Shown: one piece after another, positions 20,232-31,999 of the stretch
Numbering within the stretch: the stretch's first letter is position 1
How the letters are laid out: every line of letters begins with the position of its first letter
Source of the DNA: Setomelanomma holmii
Taxonomy: Eukaryota > Ascomycota > Dothideomycetes > Pleosporales > Phaeosphaeriaceae
Direction of reading: 5' to 3'
Length of the DNA: 64,000 nucleotides
Assembly (NCBI GenBank): GCA_010015745.1
Contig: ML978269.1
Location: 1-64,000, forward strand
Notes under the pieces: generated by a model
What the model was told of the DNA's origin: nothing
Seen by the model: the letters and a program-made list of their open reading frames with translations, nothing else
The model's database searches: none
Program-made: the position numbers and the translations under genes

Positions 20232-22128
20232 ATGGTTCCCTCGGACGTCTCAGCTCCAACAGAGCCTGTTGCTGCTCATCTGCCCGAGTCTGAGAAGCAG
20301 ACGCAGTGTGCATCCATCATTCCGGAGGATGGACGACTTCAGATGCAACGAACCATATCCACCGTCAGCCACCATGATATGGCCGACGTTGGTTACGTAG
20401 TGACTGGGGATGCGGACGAAATCTACAATCGCTATTCAGAACGTCGAAAGACAATCATTGTTGCGGTCATGTCTTTCTGTAGCTTCCTCGCTCCGGTCTC
20501 GTCCACTACTGTCTTGTCAGCAGTTCCCGAAGTAGCAGCTACGTTTAATACCGACGGCTCAATTATCAACGTCTCAAACGCACTGTATATGCTGTTCATG
20601 GGTATCAGCCCGTGCTTCTATGGACCCTACGGGAACATCTGCGGCAGAAAATGGGTACGCATTGACTAGCAGAGGCACTTGATCAACGATGCTGGAAGCA
20701 TCAAATACCATGCGATGCCGACTAACATTTGCTCCGCAGGTTTCTGTAGCGAGCGCGATATTATTCTTTGCATTCAGTATAGGGACAGCTCTCGCACCGA
20801 ACTTGGCATCATTTTTCATATTTCGCATTCTTACAGCCTTTCAAGGCACAGCATTCCTTATCGTCGGTAACGCAGTCATTGGTGATATCTATAAGCCGGT
20901 AAGTAATCTCTCAATTCCTGAAAATACGCGCTTGGGCCACGAAGTCGCCCCTACGCAGGAGCCTCGAGGTCACTGACAGCACGTTGTTTCAATTTGACCA
21001 TCACTTTACCTTTACCTTCTGCAGTAATGCCATCGAGGCCCGCAAGACATCTGCTGACAGAGCATAGACTGAGCGCGCAACCGCCATGGGGTGGTTTCTG
21101 AGCGGCACCCTCATCGGCCCTGCGCTAGGTCCTTTCATCGGAGGCATCATCGTCACATTCCGAAGCTGGCGAGACATATTCTGGCTTCAAACGGCTCTAG
21201 CTGGAGCCGCCACGGTATTCTGCTTCTTCTTGCAGCCCGAGACGATTCACGAGAAACGATCCAGGGAACTTGAGGGGCTTCCGCTTAAAGAGCGAGCAAA
21301 GAAGATGTGGCAATGGCTGAATCCTGCTCGTATCCTTCGCCTGTATCGCTATCCCAATTTGCTCCTAGTTGTACGTACCCGTCTTTCTGCCACCAGCATC
21401 AAGTTCGGGATATTAATCCAGCCATAGGCACTCGCGTCATCCTCTTTAGTATGGAATATGTACTCCCTCCTCACACCCATTCGTTACGTCCTCAATCCCC
21501 GATTCGATCTCACCTCTCCATTTCAATCAGGACTGTTCTATATAGCGCCAGGCTGCGGCTATCTTGTCGGCACTTTCGTCGGCGGTCGCTACGCAGACTT
21601 TGTCGTGAAGAAGTACATTACCAAGCGAGGTCACCGAGAGTCTGAAGATCGACTACGCAGCTGCATACTGTTCCTTGGAGGAGTCATTCCAGCTTGCATG
21701 ATCATCTACGGGTGGGGTGTGGAGAAGAGGGTTGGCGGCGTTGCTCTACCAGTGGTCATGATGTTCTTGCAAGGTGTTGCTCAATTGTTCTGCTTTCCAA
21801 GCTTGAACACGTACTGTTTGGATGTAATGCAGTCCAGGAGTGCAGAAGTCGTTGGTATGTATTCTTATAAGACTTGACTTGGCTGCGCAGAAACTGACGA
21901 TTGCTAGCTGGCAACTACTTTATGCGCTACATGTTCGCTGCCGCCGGATCTGCAGCCTGTCTTCCAGCCGTTCGAGCTGTCGGGGTTGGCTGGTTCTCCA
22001 CTATCAGCGCGCTGTTTCTGGTCGCTGGCGCAGGAGCCACGTATCTCACCGCGCTATACGGCAAAACGTGGCGTGAAGCTATAGACGAGAAGAAGGCGGC
22101 GAAAAAAGAGGGTGGAAACCAGGTCTAA
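20232..22128 (+). CDS. MFS transporter, DHA1-like drug:H+ antiporter
   Basis: Five exons (20232-20654, 20740-20898, 21068-21370, 21428-21854, 21908-22128) join in phase to 510 residues. The cytosolic N-terminus (about 75 residues) leads into 12 predicted membrane segments. Family signatures: the loop 2-3 motif after YGPYGNICGRKW (variant of G-x-x-x-D/N-R-x-G-R-R), the NAVIGDIYKPTERATAMGWF motif after TM4, and the TM5 antiporter motif C-like GTLIGPALGPFIGG. These place it in the drug:H+ antiporter 1 group with fungal multidrug, polyamine or organic-acid exporters. The second intron is 169 bp. Substrate cannot be told from sequence, and no biosynthetic cluster genes stand next to it. Confidence 0.9.
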
Positions 22129-22626
22129 TTACTATCTCCGAGCATCGTACAAGATGATCAGAGGTAGGATCCCGCATCATACTTCGCAAATCTGGGTCGT
22201 TGAGCCATGTATTTTGGCGTTTGGGATCAAGGTCATGCACATTGCATTCGTGCAGCATAATAGTCTGAGGATAGTAGACACGAGGCCAGGTCATGGATCA
22301 TGGGCACGTGGCGTTTATATAGCGAAGACACCAATAGACCTGTTCGTTTTGAAAGATGAACAAATATCTAAGATTCAAATCTTACAACGTGTCAGATTAG
22401 AGGTTGACGGAGCGGACGGTGTTCGGAGGTCTTAGCGGAATATGTCTTGGCATCTGCAACTCGCGGCTCACGGTGCCTGGAGCTCAAGCTCTAGAAACAC
22501 AACCTCGCCAATAACCCGCATTGCCGCATCCAACCACTCTCTCGAATCTACAGGCCCTCACGTAGCACTTCATTCGCACGACAAGAGGATTGTGACCTTT
22601 GACCATCCCCCACAGACACCGCGAAC
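22129..22626. other. intergenic / promoter of the proteasome gene
   Basis: About 500 bp between the MFS stop and the ATG-only exon of the proteasome gene. ORFs here (22112-22435, 22442-22654) carry no family features. I did not see an obvious proteasome-associated control element. Confidence 0.45.
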
Positions 22627-23647
22627 ATGGTACGACCGAAAAGAGCCCCGCTGAAGCTCTCTTGCTAACATTTGCAGTTCATAGCACGAAGCGAATATGG
22701 TGAGTGACCGCAGTGCAGTCTACTATTCAGACAGATGCTAACAAAGAGTCCCAGACCGTGGCATTAAGTTAGTAGTCTACCACGTACCACCTCAAGACTG
22801 CAAACTCACAAGCGCACAGCACCTTCTCGCCCGAAGGCCGTCTCTTTCAAGTCGAATACTCTCTAGAAGCTATCAAGCTCGGATCAACAGCGATAGGCGT
22901 ATGTGCACCCAACGCTGCCCGTCACCACACCTCCACAATACACTCAGGACTTACAAGCACTTGCAGGTCGCGACTGGCGAGGGCGTAATCTTGGGCGTAG
23001 AGAAGCGCGTCACTTCAACCCTACTCGAGACCAGCTCTGTCGAGAAAATCGTCGAAATCGACCGCCACATTGGATGCGCCATGTCGGGTCTGCAGGCCGA
23101 TGCACGAAGCATGGTCGAGCACGCGCGCGTCGAGAGCCAGAACCACGCTTTCAATTACAACGAGCCCCTCAGAGTCGAGAGCTGCACGCAGGCGATATGC
23201 GATTTGGCGCTGAGGTTTGGCGAGGGTGCGGACGGCGAAGAGAGTATCATGTCCCGGCCATTCGGAGTGGCGTTGCTGATTGCGGGCTATGATGAGGATG
23301 GGCCGAGTCTGTACGTCACAACCCGGCTCGCTCTACACGCTGGCGGTTGTTTGTGCTGACTTTGGAGTAGATACCACGCCGAACCTTCTGGTACTTTTTA
23401 CCGCTACGATGCCAAAGCCATTGGATCCGGCTCCGAGGGCGCACAAGCAGAGCTGCAGAACGAGTTCCACAAGTCGCTTACGCTGCCCGAGGCAGAAGTT
23501 CTGGTACTCAAGACGTTGAAGCAGGTCATGGAGGAGAAGCTGGACAGCAAGAACGTGCAGTTGGCGAGCGTGACCAAGGACAAGGGCTTCAGGATCTACA
23601 CGGATGCGGAGATGGAGGACGTGGTTGGAAGGCTGCCTACAAATTAA
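22627..23647 (+). CDS. PUP2: 20S proteasome subunit alpha-5
   Basis: Six exons: 22627-22629, 22678-22699, 22755-22767, 22820-22898, 22967-23310 and 23371-23647, total 245 residues, the normal size. The joined start reads [39 protein letters not shown], an exact alpha-5 (PSMA5/Pup2) pattern, including the alpha-type N-terminal motif [18 protein letters not shown]. The subunit sits in the outer alpha ring of the 20S core and is not catalytic. The C-terminal exon has YHAEPSGTFYRYDAKAIG and the acidic end EDVVGRLPTN. Two features are odd: the first coding exon is the start codon alone, directly followed by a GT donor, and the third exon is only 13 bases. All junction phases agree (0, 1, 2, 0, 2). 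Confidence 0.97.
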
Positions 23648-23964
23648 GCGGCGGTTGTGGAAGGTCGCAGTGGCATGATAGAACCAAGACGGTCGCGGGC
23701 CATTGCCCTTGAAGGGTCAAAAGCATATCACAGCATGTTAGGGCGCTTTATGCCGATTATGACACAACAAAGCAATGCACGACAGCACTCCTTGGGAACC
23801 ACATGCACAGCTGCGAAGGACCCACAATTGAACAAGGAAGGTCTATTCCGCACGCGTAGCCGCTAATATACAGCATGCCATTCCATTGCCTAATAGTAGC
23901 TCGTACCATGTCATGCCTTTCTCTCATATAATACAGCCAAGCCAACCCATCCTGTACAATGTAT
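23648..23964. other. short convergent intergenic region
   Basis: 317 bp between the 3' ends of the proteasome gene and the bc1 subunit gene. It probably holds both 3' UTRs. No gene seen. Confidence 0.5.
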
Positions 23965-24658
23965 CTAGAAAGGGTTGTCCTCCGGCGGGATCTCCTTGAC
24001 AAAGTAGCTACCGAGGATGGGCACCCTCTTCATGATATCCTCGCGTACGCGCGGTACCTCGGCGAAGAAGAAAAGGGCGAAGAATCCGGCTACACCGCCG
24101 AAGCCGCCGGCGAGCGCACCGCTGTGGTGATGTTAGTCTTGCGATTGTGGGAGGGCAGGTGAGGCGCAGATGGGGTGTGGGAACGGCCGTGTGGGGGGGA
24201 GGAGACGTACTACTTGAAGAGCGTGCGGGCGGTGATGCCGTGGTAGTTCTTTGCAATGGAGTATCTGTAGATGGACGTTAGCTTGCTAGTTTCCAGATTG
24301 CTGCGATACCCCCATGAGCTACTTTCTCCGTGCCTTCCCCTGCGTGTTCGTTGCCATCTTCATGCCCGTTTGCGTCCAATTCCAGCCTGCGAAATCATGC
24401 CATCGCCCCGTCCATCTCTTCCATTTCTCCACGCTCTCGGAACTGCCATTGCACCTTCCAATCCACCTCCACGAATCCTCAAAAAAGAATCTTTACACGT
24501 ACTGAGGACCAAACGGACTCCGATACGCCTTGTACGGGCTTCGCATGCTCTGCATCACCCGTTAGCATTCCCATCCTCCGTGAACCCATCAAAGGCCAAT
24601 TGCGCAAGTTAATACGTACAGTCGCAGCGACCGTCTTGCCATGATGGGGAGACGTCAT
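23965..24658 (-). CDS. QCR10: ubiquinol-cytochrome c reductase subunit 10-like protein
   Basis: Four small exons (24658-24620, 24549-24503, 24264-24211, 24121-23965) give 98 residues; none of the exons is long enough to stand out alone. The protein starts MTSPHHGKTVAAT, continues SMRSPYKAYRSPFGPQYS, then HGITARTLFKYGALAGG, a single membrane helix (about residues 50-70, GGFGGVAGFFALFFFAEVP), and a tail RVREDIMKRVPILGSYF ending EIPPEDNPF. Layout and motifs (G-I/F-T-x-R, helix, PRVR-D-I, P-I/V-x-G-x-Y/F) match fungal Qcr10, a small accessory subunit of respiratory complex III in the inner mitochondrial membrane. The third intron is 89 bp and the second 238 bp. A different small inner-membrane protein is possible but less likely. 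Confidence 0.72.
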
Positions 24659-25182
24659 CGTGGCCAGATGTGGATGTGGCGTGGGTCAGTGGGCAAGCTG
24701 TGCTATGTAGCCGTGACGATGTTGAAAGTTGAGGTTGGCGGATGAGCGAGGGTTGGGCTTGGCAGTGGGTGGTCGGGGCCAATTGGGAGCGCCGGGATTT
24801 TGCGGGTCGTCAGCAGCGAGTTTAGAGCTTGTACTTCAGTTCCGTAATGAATCCCTCGATATCTCAGAAAATGCACGCCTAAACGCCATTTACGATGTAC
24901 CATCAGTTGGAGACAACTAGCAGATTGGACTGCAGGGCCGAACACTTGCGTCAAGAGCAGTTCGATGATCGCTGGATTAGCCTTATGGCAGATGCTTTTG
25001 CAAACGCTTCGCTCTCATCATCAATAGCGCAGCAGCTATACACATCGCTGCAATACATTCAGACTTGGTGTATGCAGTCCTGATCTTATTCTCGTGGATG
25101 TCTTGTTCATAGCACTCCTCCAGTATGTACACATATGCCCAGGACGACTTCATTCACGCGTCCCACTCTACTTGGCAACTCT
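24659..25182. other. intergenic region
   Basis: 524 bp between the start of the bc1 subunit gene and the stop of glucosidase I. I see no gene or repeat. Confidence 0.5.
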
Positions 25183-27763
25183 CTACAGCTCATCCCTCAC
25201 CCTACCACCACTCAGGTCTGGCATAGCCATGATCTTGACTACCAGACTTGTCCACCCAGTGAAGTGCTGTGTTCGCTGACCTTTGCCAGTCTCAGGGTTG
25301 TATTGCTCCCAGGCGAAGCCGGTCTCTTTCCAGCTTTCGTACACGGTGTCGACAAGATTCTTACGAAGTGCGGTGTAGAGCTTCGTGGCGCGGGCTTGAT
25401 GTGGTCCATTTTGCTGTGCGAGATCCTGAAATGGTTAGTATGTGATCGCACATGAACATGGATAACCACAAGGATGACTTACAAGAAGCTGCACCACTGC
25501 AAGGTAGTTGATAGGCAGCCAAACGGGTCCACGCCAGTAGTCTTCTGCAGTGTGATAGAACTCGTCGCTCTTGCTGAGACTCCTCAAGCCATATGGACTC
25601 CACAGCTCTTCTTCATCTTCAATCAAATCCAAAATGGCACCAAGCTTCTTGCTGTTCTTGTCGACCAGACCAGTGAGGAAAGGAAACAGGGAGATGTAGC
25701 CTTTGTGGCAGACGAGTGAGTGCTCCTCATAATCATCGATTGTTGCGTCGCAGTATGTTTTCGCCTTCTCCGACCAGTGCAAATCATCAATATTGCGGAC
25801 GATAGCCTCGTCGTACTTGGCAAACTCGGCCGCGTCATCGTCCTCGCCCAAATAAACTGCGATGCGCTTGATAGCGCGAGTCATCATACCCATCCAGCTG
25901 ATGAGATCGAGGTGCAGCTCACCAGGATGTGGTGGCTGAGCACGAGGATAATCGTCTAGGCCAGAGGTAAGGATGTGCTGGGGCGTACGTCCTCGCCATC
26001 GGTAGCCTTCCTTGGTGGAGAAAGCCTCACGATCGTAGCTCTTGATGTCGCCAGCCTGGGTCTTCCGAAACCAGAAGTATTGGCGCTTCAGCAGTGGGTA
26101 CAGACTGCGGAGATACTGTAAGGCGGCCTCGCGGTTTGCAATTTGCATGAAATATGACTTCTCGTGCTGCAGTTTCTCGCTGCTCGAATCTGTCCTCTGC
26201 GCATCCAGCTTGTCCAGGAAAGATGCGATGACCATGAAGAGCGTTGGCGGGTTCGCATAATGAGGATACTGAACCTGGAACTCTTCAGGCACCTTGCTGC
26301 GTGCCTCAGCTCCAAGTATCTGCTCGCGACCGATCCAGCCATCCTCATCCATGAGGTTGAACCAGCTTTTGATGATGTCGAGGGTCAGGTCAGCGTCCCA
26401 GTCAATGACTGGCAGCAGATGAAATCCTTCATCCCAGAGGAACCCGCGAGGAAAGAAAGGTCGCGAGGGTATAGCCGTGAACAGCTCCGATGGTCCTACA
26501 AGCTCGGCCTGATTCCTACCTCGCGCTTCCGCAGTGTCCTCCCAGAAGCCCTCATTGTCCTCTTCGTAAGCGGGATCATAAGAACGATCTACACGCGAAT
26601 CACCGTAGAAGTAGCCGATACCGCCGATCAAGTTCGAGAAGAGCGACTTGGAGAATTCCTCATATCGCTCCTTCACGAATGGAGTCTGTGGCTTGAAGAT
26701 GCTAGCGAAGCGCGTAGAGAAGCCCGAGGTGACTGAGCTAATCTGCTGTGTCAAGTCTTCTGACGTAATCTTTGTAGGCGCGGAGCCGGACGCGAAGATG
26801 ACGTCAAATTCGAAGGGTCCTTCAAAGACCTTCTGCACCAGGTGGATATTGCCGCGACTGGGTAAGTGCTGAATCGTGTACACCTGGGCAGGTGGAGGCG
26901 GATTCTCCTCTCCGTACTTGGGTATGAGCTCATCAATCTGTCCCTTCATGTGAGCAAAAAGCACAGCCTTGATCTGCCACAGCGCCTCCTCCGGCACCTG
27001 GCCACTGTGCACCAAAGTCCGGTCTAGCGGCTTGTCGTTGTAGCTTGGGTGCCCTGTCACCGGATGGTTGCCTTTCCCTTTGGTAACCTTGACCTCGAAA
27101 TCACCGAGCTCGGGTGTGTGTCCCTTGAGCACAACGTCACCCTCGAAGCCTGGCTCTTCCTCATCAACGCCGTCTACCTCCAAGCTGCCAAGTCCCTCAA
27201 GTGTATTGTACCAGATGACCGTAGTCCGCAAATTGGGCGAAGCATCCTCCCGTAGTGTACCCTTGATCCTTGCGCCCCAGCTGCCTCCATGCTCTCCTCC
27301 AGGGAATTTGATGAACTCGGTCGTGATGTCAATGTGGTTCGCAGGGTCGTGAATAGTCTGTCGGCCGCCACTTCGAACGTCGTACTCGTCCCAACCGTAT
27401 CCGTCAAGCTCGTGCTGCTCGCATGTGTGTCGGAAGGCTGCAGATGTTAGCATGTCACAGCATCCCAGCACAGCTCTTCCAGTGATGCTGAGAGCAAATG
27501 CTCAATCGTGAATTTGAAGCCGACTCACTGTTCTGAACACTCGAGTAATCCTCGACCCTTGTCCATAGCAGCCCTCCCATCAAGCTCTTCGGTATACGTG
27601 GTCGTACACCAAAGTACAAGTTTGGCCTGTACGGGCCCCACAGCAAGCTGGCATTTGTGGCCTTCTCGATTTCAGCGACCTGCGCATTTGCGGAAGGCAA
27701 TTGGACTGCAAGAAGACATAGCAAGCCCGTCCAAAGGTTGCTGTGCCGTGTTTTGCGCGTCAT
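25183..27763 (-). CDS. mannosyl-oligosaccharide glucosidase (ER glucosidase I, GH63)
   Basis: Three exons (27763-27529, 27437-25483, 25425-25183) encode 810 residues. The enzyme removes the outermost alpha-1,2-glucose from Glc3Man9GlcNAc2 on new glycoproteins in the ER lumen (yeast Cwh41). The N-terminus has a signal or anchor, WTGLLCLLAVQLPSANA. The N-domain starts NASLLWGPYRPNLYFGVRPR, and CEQHELDGYGWDEYD follows the first junction. The (alpha/alpha)6 catalytic domain has FPRGFLWDEGFHLLPVIDWD, GWIGREQILGAEAR, and WRGPVWLPINYL. The last exon carries WEQYNPETGKGQRTQHFTGW, where I expect the catalytic glutamate. The chosen start is the first ATG (27763); the longer frame opens at TTG. It is a single-copy housekeeping gene and the frame is intact. 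Confidence 0.95.
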
Positions 27764-28200
27764 TGTGCTGGAGTGCGGCGCGTGAAGCTTGAGCTCCAAT
27801 TGTCGTGGGGTGAAATGTGTCCCAGCGGCGTTGTTTTGGCGCTGATTGGCTGCAACGAACTACAGACTTCACATGTTTTCGCATTTGTTTACCGCATTGT
27901 ACAACGATACCTGGACTAGTGTTTACAGCGTGCCAGTTTTCTATTCTTTGAGATGGACGGCAGTGAGGGCCGCGGTGTCAAACCCAAAAGGTGCAAAACC
28001 ACATGTCACAGCGAAGGAAAGGGTCATGTTAACTGAAAGGCTGTTCACTTGTTACTCGTGGTCTCGATGAATCGGTTCCTCAACAATGGGGAACTTAAAT
28101 CTAGACAAGTCCCTTTGAGTAGAGCTCATACATCGACTTGACTGTCTTCAGATCATTCAGCCATCCAACCTTACCCAGCCGACACAACAATCTCACTCGG
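27764..28200. other. intergenic region
   Basis: 437 bp between glucosidase I and the end of the broken F-box gene. One plus-strand ORF (27846-28070) has no features. Nothing else seen. Confidence 0.45.
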
Positions 28201-29868
28201 CTATAACTCGGTCACTGAAGAATAACGACCATGCATAACACTATAACCCGAGTCGCAGTCGTCTTTGGTGAGCGCAAGCAGCAAAGCCGTCAAATCCTCA
28301 AATGCTTTTGGGTCTAGCACACGGCCACGAGTGTGAAAGTAATACGGCCACCTATAACCATTTTCGTCTGCTCTCGGAGGCGCCGGGCGATCGTTATGGC
28401 TAGGTGAGATTCCGAATTGCTTCAGGTGCGAGCCGCGACTCCACAAACACTGCATGATGGTCGATGCCAATCTGTGCAGAATAACTCCTGTGGCGTGAAC
28501 TTCGTCGTCCGTGATGCTGACTCCGTTGGTGGACGCAGGGTTTGGTGTTCTTCCGTAGTCAATGCATGGTAGGGAGCACATGCGCAGAGCCGAAAGACTC
28601 GGGTGCTTGGCGATAATGTCCTGAAAACGGTCATGTCAGCGTGGCTTGCGGTTTTGCTTTGCCTTCTGGACTTACCAAGAACGCTTCAACTTGTATAGGC
28701 ACGTTGTGCACTTCATGTACATCGCTGAGGTTGAAGCCAGAACCCAGTGTATGCACATCACCCACATCGACAGAGCAAAATTCGACAGCCAACCCTTCAA
28801 GTTGTGGGCATGTGGCAATGGTAATTGCCAGCTCGGGAACAGTGGGTTCGTGGGGACAATCAGTTAATACTATCGCCATTTGCCGTAGTATCGGACCGTG
28901 TTGCGATATAAAATTCAGGTCTATCATCCCTCCCTTGCCGGTATCCAACCACAGGTTCTTTAGGCCCGTGAAGCTATTTAACAATGTCTCGAGAGCCAGG
29001 GTTTCCCCTTCTGTGTCGATTGATTCGTGGATCTCCGGATCTTTCATGTTACACACAGATGATGCAGCCGACTTCAGAACAGGAGCGATGTTGGGACAAC
29101 CGCTTAGAACAAGACGACGAAGGCTAGCTACCTTCACGTACCTATCCAGCGCTGGATCCAATACGAAATCGATGCCATAGAGTTGGACGTGCTCTAAACG
29201 TAGCGGCTCGTGTTCGGCGGCATCCACTCTTAAATCGTGGAACGCGTTCGGTAGTCCCAAACCGCAGCTCAATGATGATGTTTTATGAGAACTCAGAATC
29301 GTTAGCCTCTGTACTTTAGTTGCACTCCTGATCAAGAGTCCACTTGTCGCATATGTGTCAAGGTTGTCTCGCTCCAGCGACACAAGGAGTTCGCGTACAC
29401 TGTTGACGGCCGGCACCGGCAGAATTCGCCAGCGAAGTCGTAAGACGCAGGCTCGATATCCGACTCGAGAGTCCTCAGTGCTTTTTGGGTGTGTAGCAAA
29501 TGTATGACTTATGACAGTCTGACACTGAAAGCACTCGCAAAGCTGAGTAGTCGATGCCTAGGCAGTGCTGAGATGAGCAGGTGAAGGAAAGACTCGACCT
29601 CGGGTGTGAAGACGCTCGAGTACGTGGTGATGCTGAGGTCCAAGCGGCGGACGTTTCGCAAAATGCTGTTTTCAGGATGTAGCATTGTAGCCATTCTGTC
29701 CGATAGTTCGGAATCCACAACAACCGTAAGCCTCCTGAAGAGGATCAGCGCCATCAAACATCTGAACTCTCGACTGACGAGGCACATGCGCGCTCTGTCC
29801 TTGGCGTAGCGCACCTGAGCGAACACATTGCTCTTCATCTCTGGAGGCGGAGCAGTCAAGGATGCCAT
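28201..29868 (-). pseudogene. F-box/LRR-like gene, probably frame-disrupted
   Basis: The start at 29868 gives an F-box: PPPEMKSNVFAQVRYAKDRARMCLVSREFRCLMALILFRRL. The frame hits TAA at 29509-29511. Reading straight through gives protein-like sequence (VIHLLHTQKALRTLESDIEP) to about 29430, after which the coherent frame is a different one (PAVNSVRELLVSLERDN...) to 28676. A normal 55-bp intron (28675-28621) then leads to the last exon 28620-28201. So one stop and one frameshift separate otherwise coherent coding segments. A single 50-bp intron with a poor donor (GTCAGA) at about 29517-29468 would remove both faults, so an intact gene is not excluded. The middle has Leu-rich repeats such as LRRLVLSGCPNIAPVL. 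The stop could be CAA to TAA, a CpA-to-TpA change. Confidence 0.6.
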
Positions 29869-30333
29869 GGCTGACTACGGTTGTGAGTGAAAGATTCGCA
29901 GATTGAGGGCGCGAGATTAGGGTCTCAGAATATTGACTAAGCGGGAATCTTAATTTAGGAAGTTCGTGCCCCAGTTACCTCTCTTTCAGTTCTAAAGAAG
30001 ATATTTTCGTTTCAGCTGTCGGCTGAGGAGGAAACACGCTGGCACGTAGTTTCGATTCGTACCAGCACAATGCCGCGCACCTGTTCACGAACGTTGAGAC
30101 TGCTCCAGGCTGTACGGCATTCGTGCACAGGCCTGAGGTGAAGTAAAAGAGAAGACTTTCGCTGCCATAATTCCTTGGCATACCCGGTTGCGCAGTGCGG
30201 TTTCTCCAGCGCGACTGCCACTTCAGAAGCCCACCGACACGCACCTGCCATAGCAACCCAAACTCAACCGCGTCGCTCCTCACGTTTGTAACCATCGCTT
30301 CTTCGAGGCTTTCACCGACGCCAGGATCAGACC
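29869..30333. promoter_or_regulatory. region between two head-to-head F-box genes
   Basis: 465 bp between divergent starts. It should contain both promoters. The 171-residue minus-strand ORF (29975-30490) crossing it is antisense to the plus-strand F-box and looks spurious. Confidence 0.4.
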
Positions 30334-31999
30334 ATGGACGATCATCAACGCGATCACACCGATCGCCTTCCAACTGAGTTGAAGTGCGCTGCTGCACGCT
30401 TCGTTGTCTCTCTCGGCGACCGCAAGAGCCTCGCAGTGGCGAACAAAGCTTGGGCAGCTGTCGTGCTTCCTTACTGTAGGACACCCTCACGACCGACCTT
30501 CTTCAGAGAGGTCCAAGAGATCTAGTCAGTCTCGCTGATCCCGATTCGAACATCCTGCAAGATGTTCGCAGCATCCAAATACCCTCACGTACTCTTATTG
30601 GGCATGCAGATCACCTACCAACACTGCTTGCGGTGATCCCCAAAGCCAGCTCCGTGGATTCCAGAGCGCTGAGGCGATACCGGCATCGACCCTCAATCTG
30701 TTACTGCTGTTACACCCGAAGCTTGAGTTGCTCATTCTACCCAGTGGGTCACTGCTTTCTGATGCGCTCCAGTCTCCGTAGACAACGGGATGTCTCTCAA
30801 AAATCACCTCAACGGTAATCGATGTTGGCAGCACCTCTCGAGATGGCTTCCAGAGGCTCTGGCGTGAGTGTCGTGGGCTTCAGAAGCTAGAGCTCAGGCG
30901 TGCTACATCGATCTCCTCTACATCAGTATTCACATCAGCGGCAGGATCTCAGCCGCGAGTCGACGAAGACTTCCTTGTGGTGGCGAAGCCAAGCAAGGTT
31001 CCGGCCGTGGCCGCCAAAGGTCACGCTGACGACCCAGGACACGATGAGCACGCTGCGCTTGGACTGATCAGCCTCTTCATGGGATGTTTCAGACTACCTA
31101 AGACGTTCATTACGATGTTTCAGCGCATTAATGTCTTGGCCTTGCAAACACTCACGATATATGCAACCTCAGGTACAGCTGAGATCTTCCGGGCTATGGC
31201 ATCCAGCTTCGCGCAAGGAGTCGCACGTCTGCAACACTTGCGACTTGTTCGTGTCCCCAAGTCAGAGGCTGCCGATGTCGTAAACGGCCTTGATGTATTC
31301 CTGCTATCCTTCAGCGGTCTACGATCCTTTCGTCTCCACTGCGACGATTGCGACCTCGTCGATGTTGACGGGATTGTGAACCACGGCGAGACCTTGAAAG
31401 TATTGTCCCTTGTGGTCGGAGGAATCCATAGAAAAGAAGCAGATAAGTGCTTCGATGCTGTAGACCTGCAGCAAATCGCAACCGCATGTACTGCATTGGA
31501 ACAACTGTGTCTCAACCTCTACGAGATCGACACAGACAGACTCGAAAGCGATGTTCTTGGCTCTTTACCAGGTGTGCCTCCTGTGTACAACGAGTTTGAG
31601 GAAGCACTTAGTGCAATCTCGAGCATACCAAAACTCCGCATCTTGCGGCTGACCAACGCACCTAATTACCGCCAGGTGTACCATCGGTCCGGAGAACTAA
31701 TGCACTCTTTCCTGCGATCACTCCAACGCGGCGAGCAGCGATATGCGTTCAAAGCTCGGGCAGATGGTGTCATGCAGTACCTTGCAGAACACGGCTCGAA
31801 GATCCAATTCCTTGCTTTCTCGCCAATGGAACACTTGAAGAAAGCGGACAACCCCGACAAGCATGGTCATTCTTGGCCAGATTACTACTATTACCGTGGA
31901 CGATTGACGGATCACAAGGGTGCGGATATTGCGGTAGCAAGACCTTTGGCGAATTGGCAAGAGGAGTTTCCCGACGCGAACGTGCTGGGAGAAGTGTAG
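30334..31999 (+). pseudogene. F-box/LRR-like gene with two frameshifts and a stop
   Basis: Start at 30334: DRLPTELKCAAARFVVSLGDRKSLAVANKAWAAVVLPY, an F-box-like N-terminus. Near 30478 the coherent frame moves by one (DTLTTDLLQRGPRDLVSLADPDSNILQDVRSIQ). Near 30645 it moves again (QLRGFQSAEAIPASTLNLLLLLHPKLELL). In that last frame a TAG stands at 30779-30781, between LLSDALQSP and TTGCLSKITSTVIDVGS, and the frame then stays open to TAG at 31999. From about 30782 to the end it is one clean 400-residue LRR-like segment. The two shifts are in the same direction and no ordinary-length intron with good sites repairs both. TGG to TAG would explain the stop. Start codon, F-box and long 3' frame argue for recent inactivation or for sequence errors. 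Confidence 0.65.

Noticed and set aside
29975..30490. 171-residue minus-strand ORF
   Set aside because: Antisense to the F-box start of the plus-strand gene; no domain.
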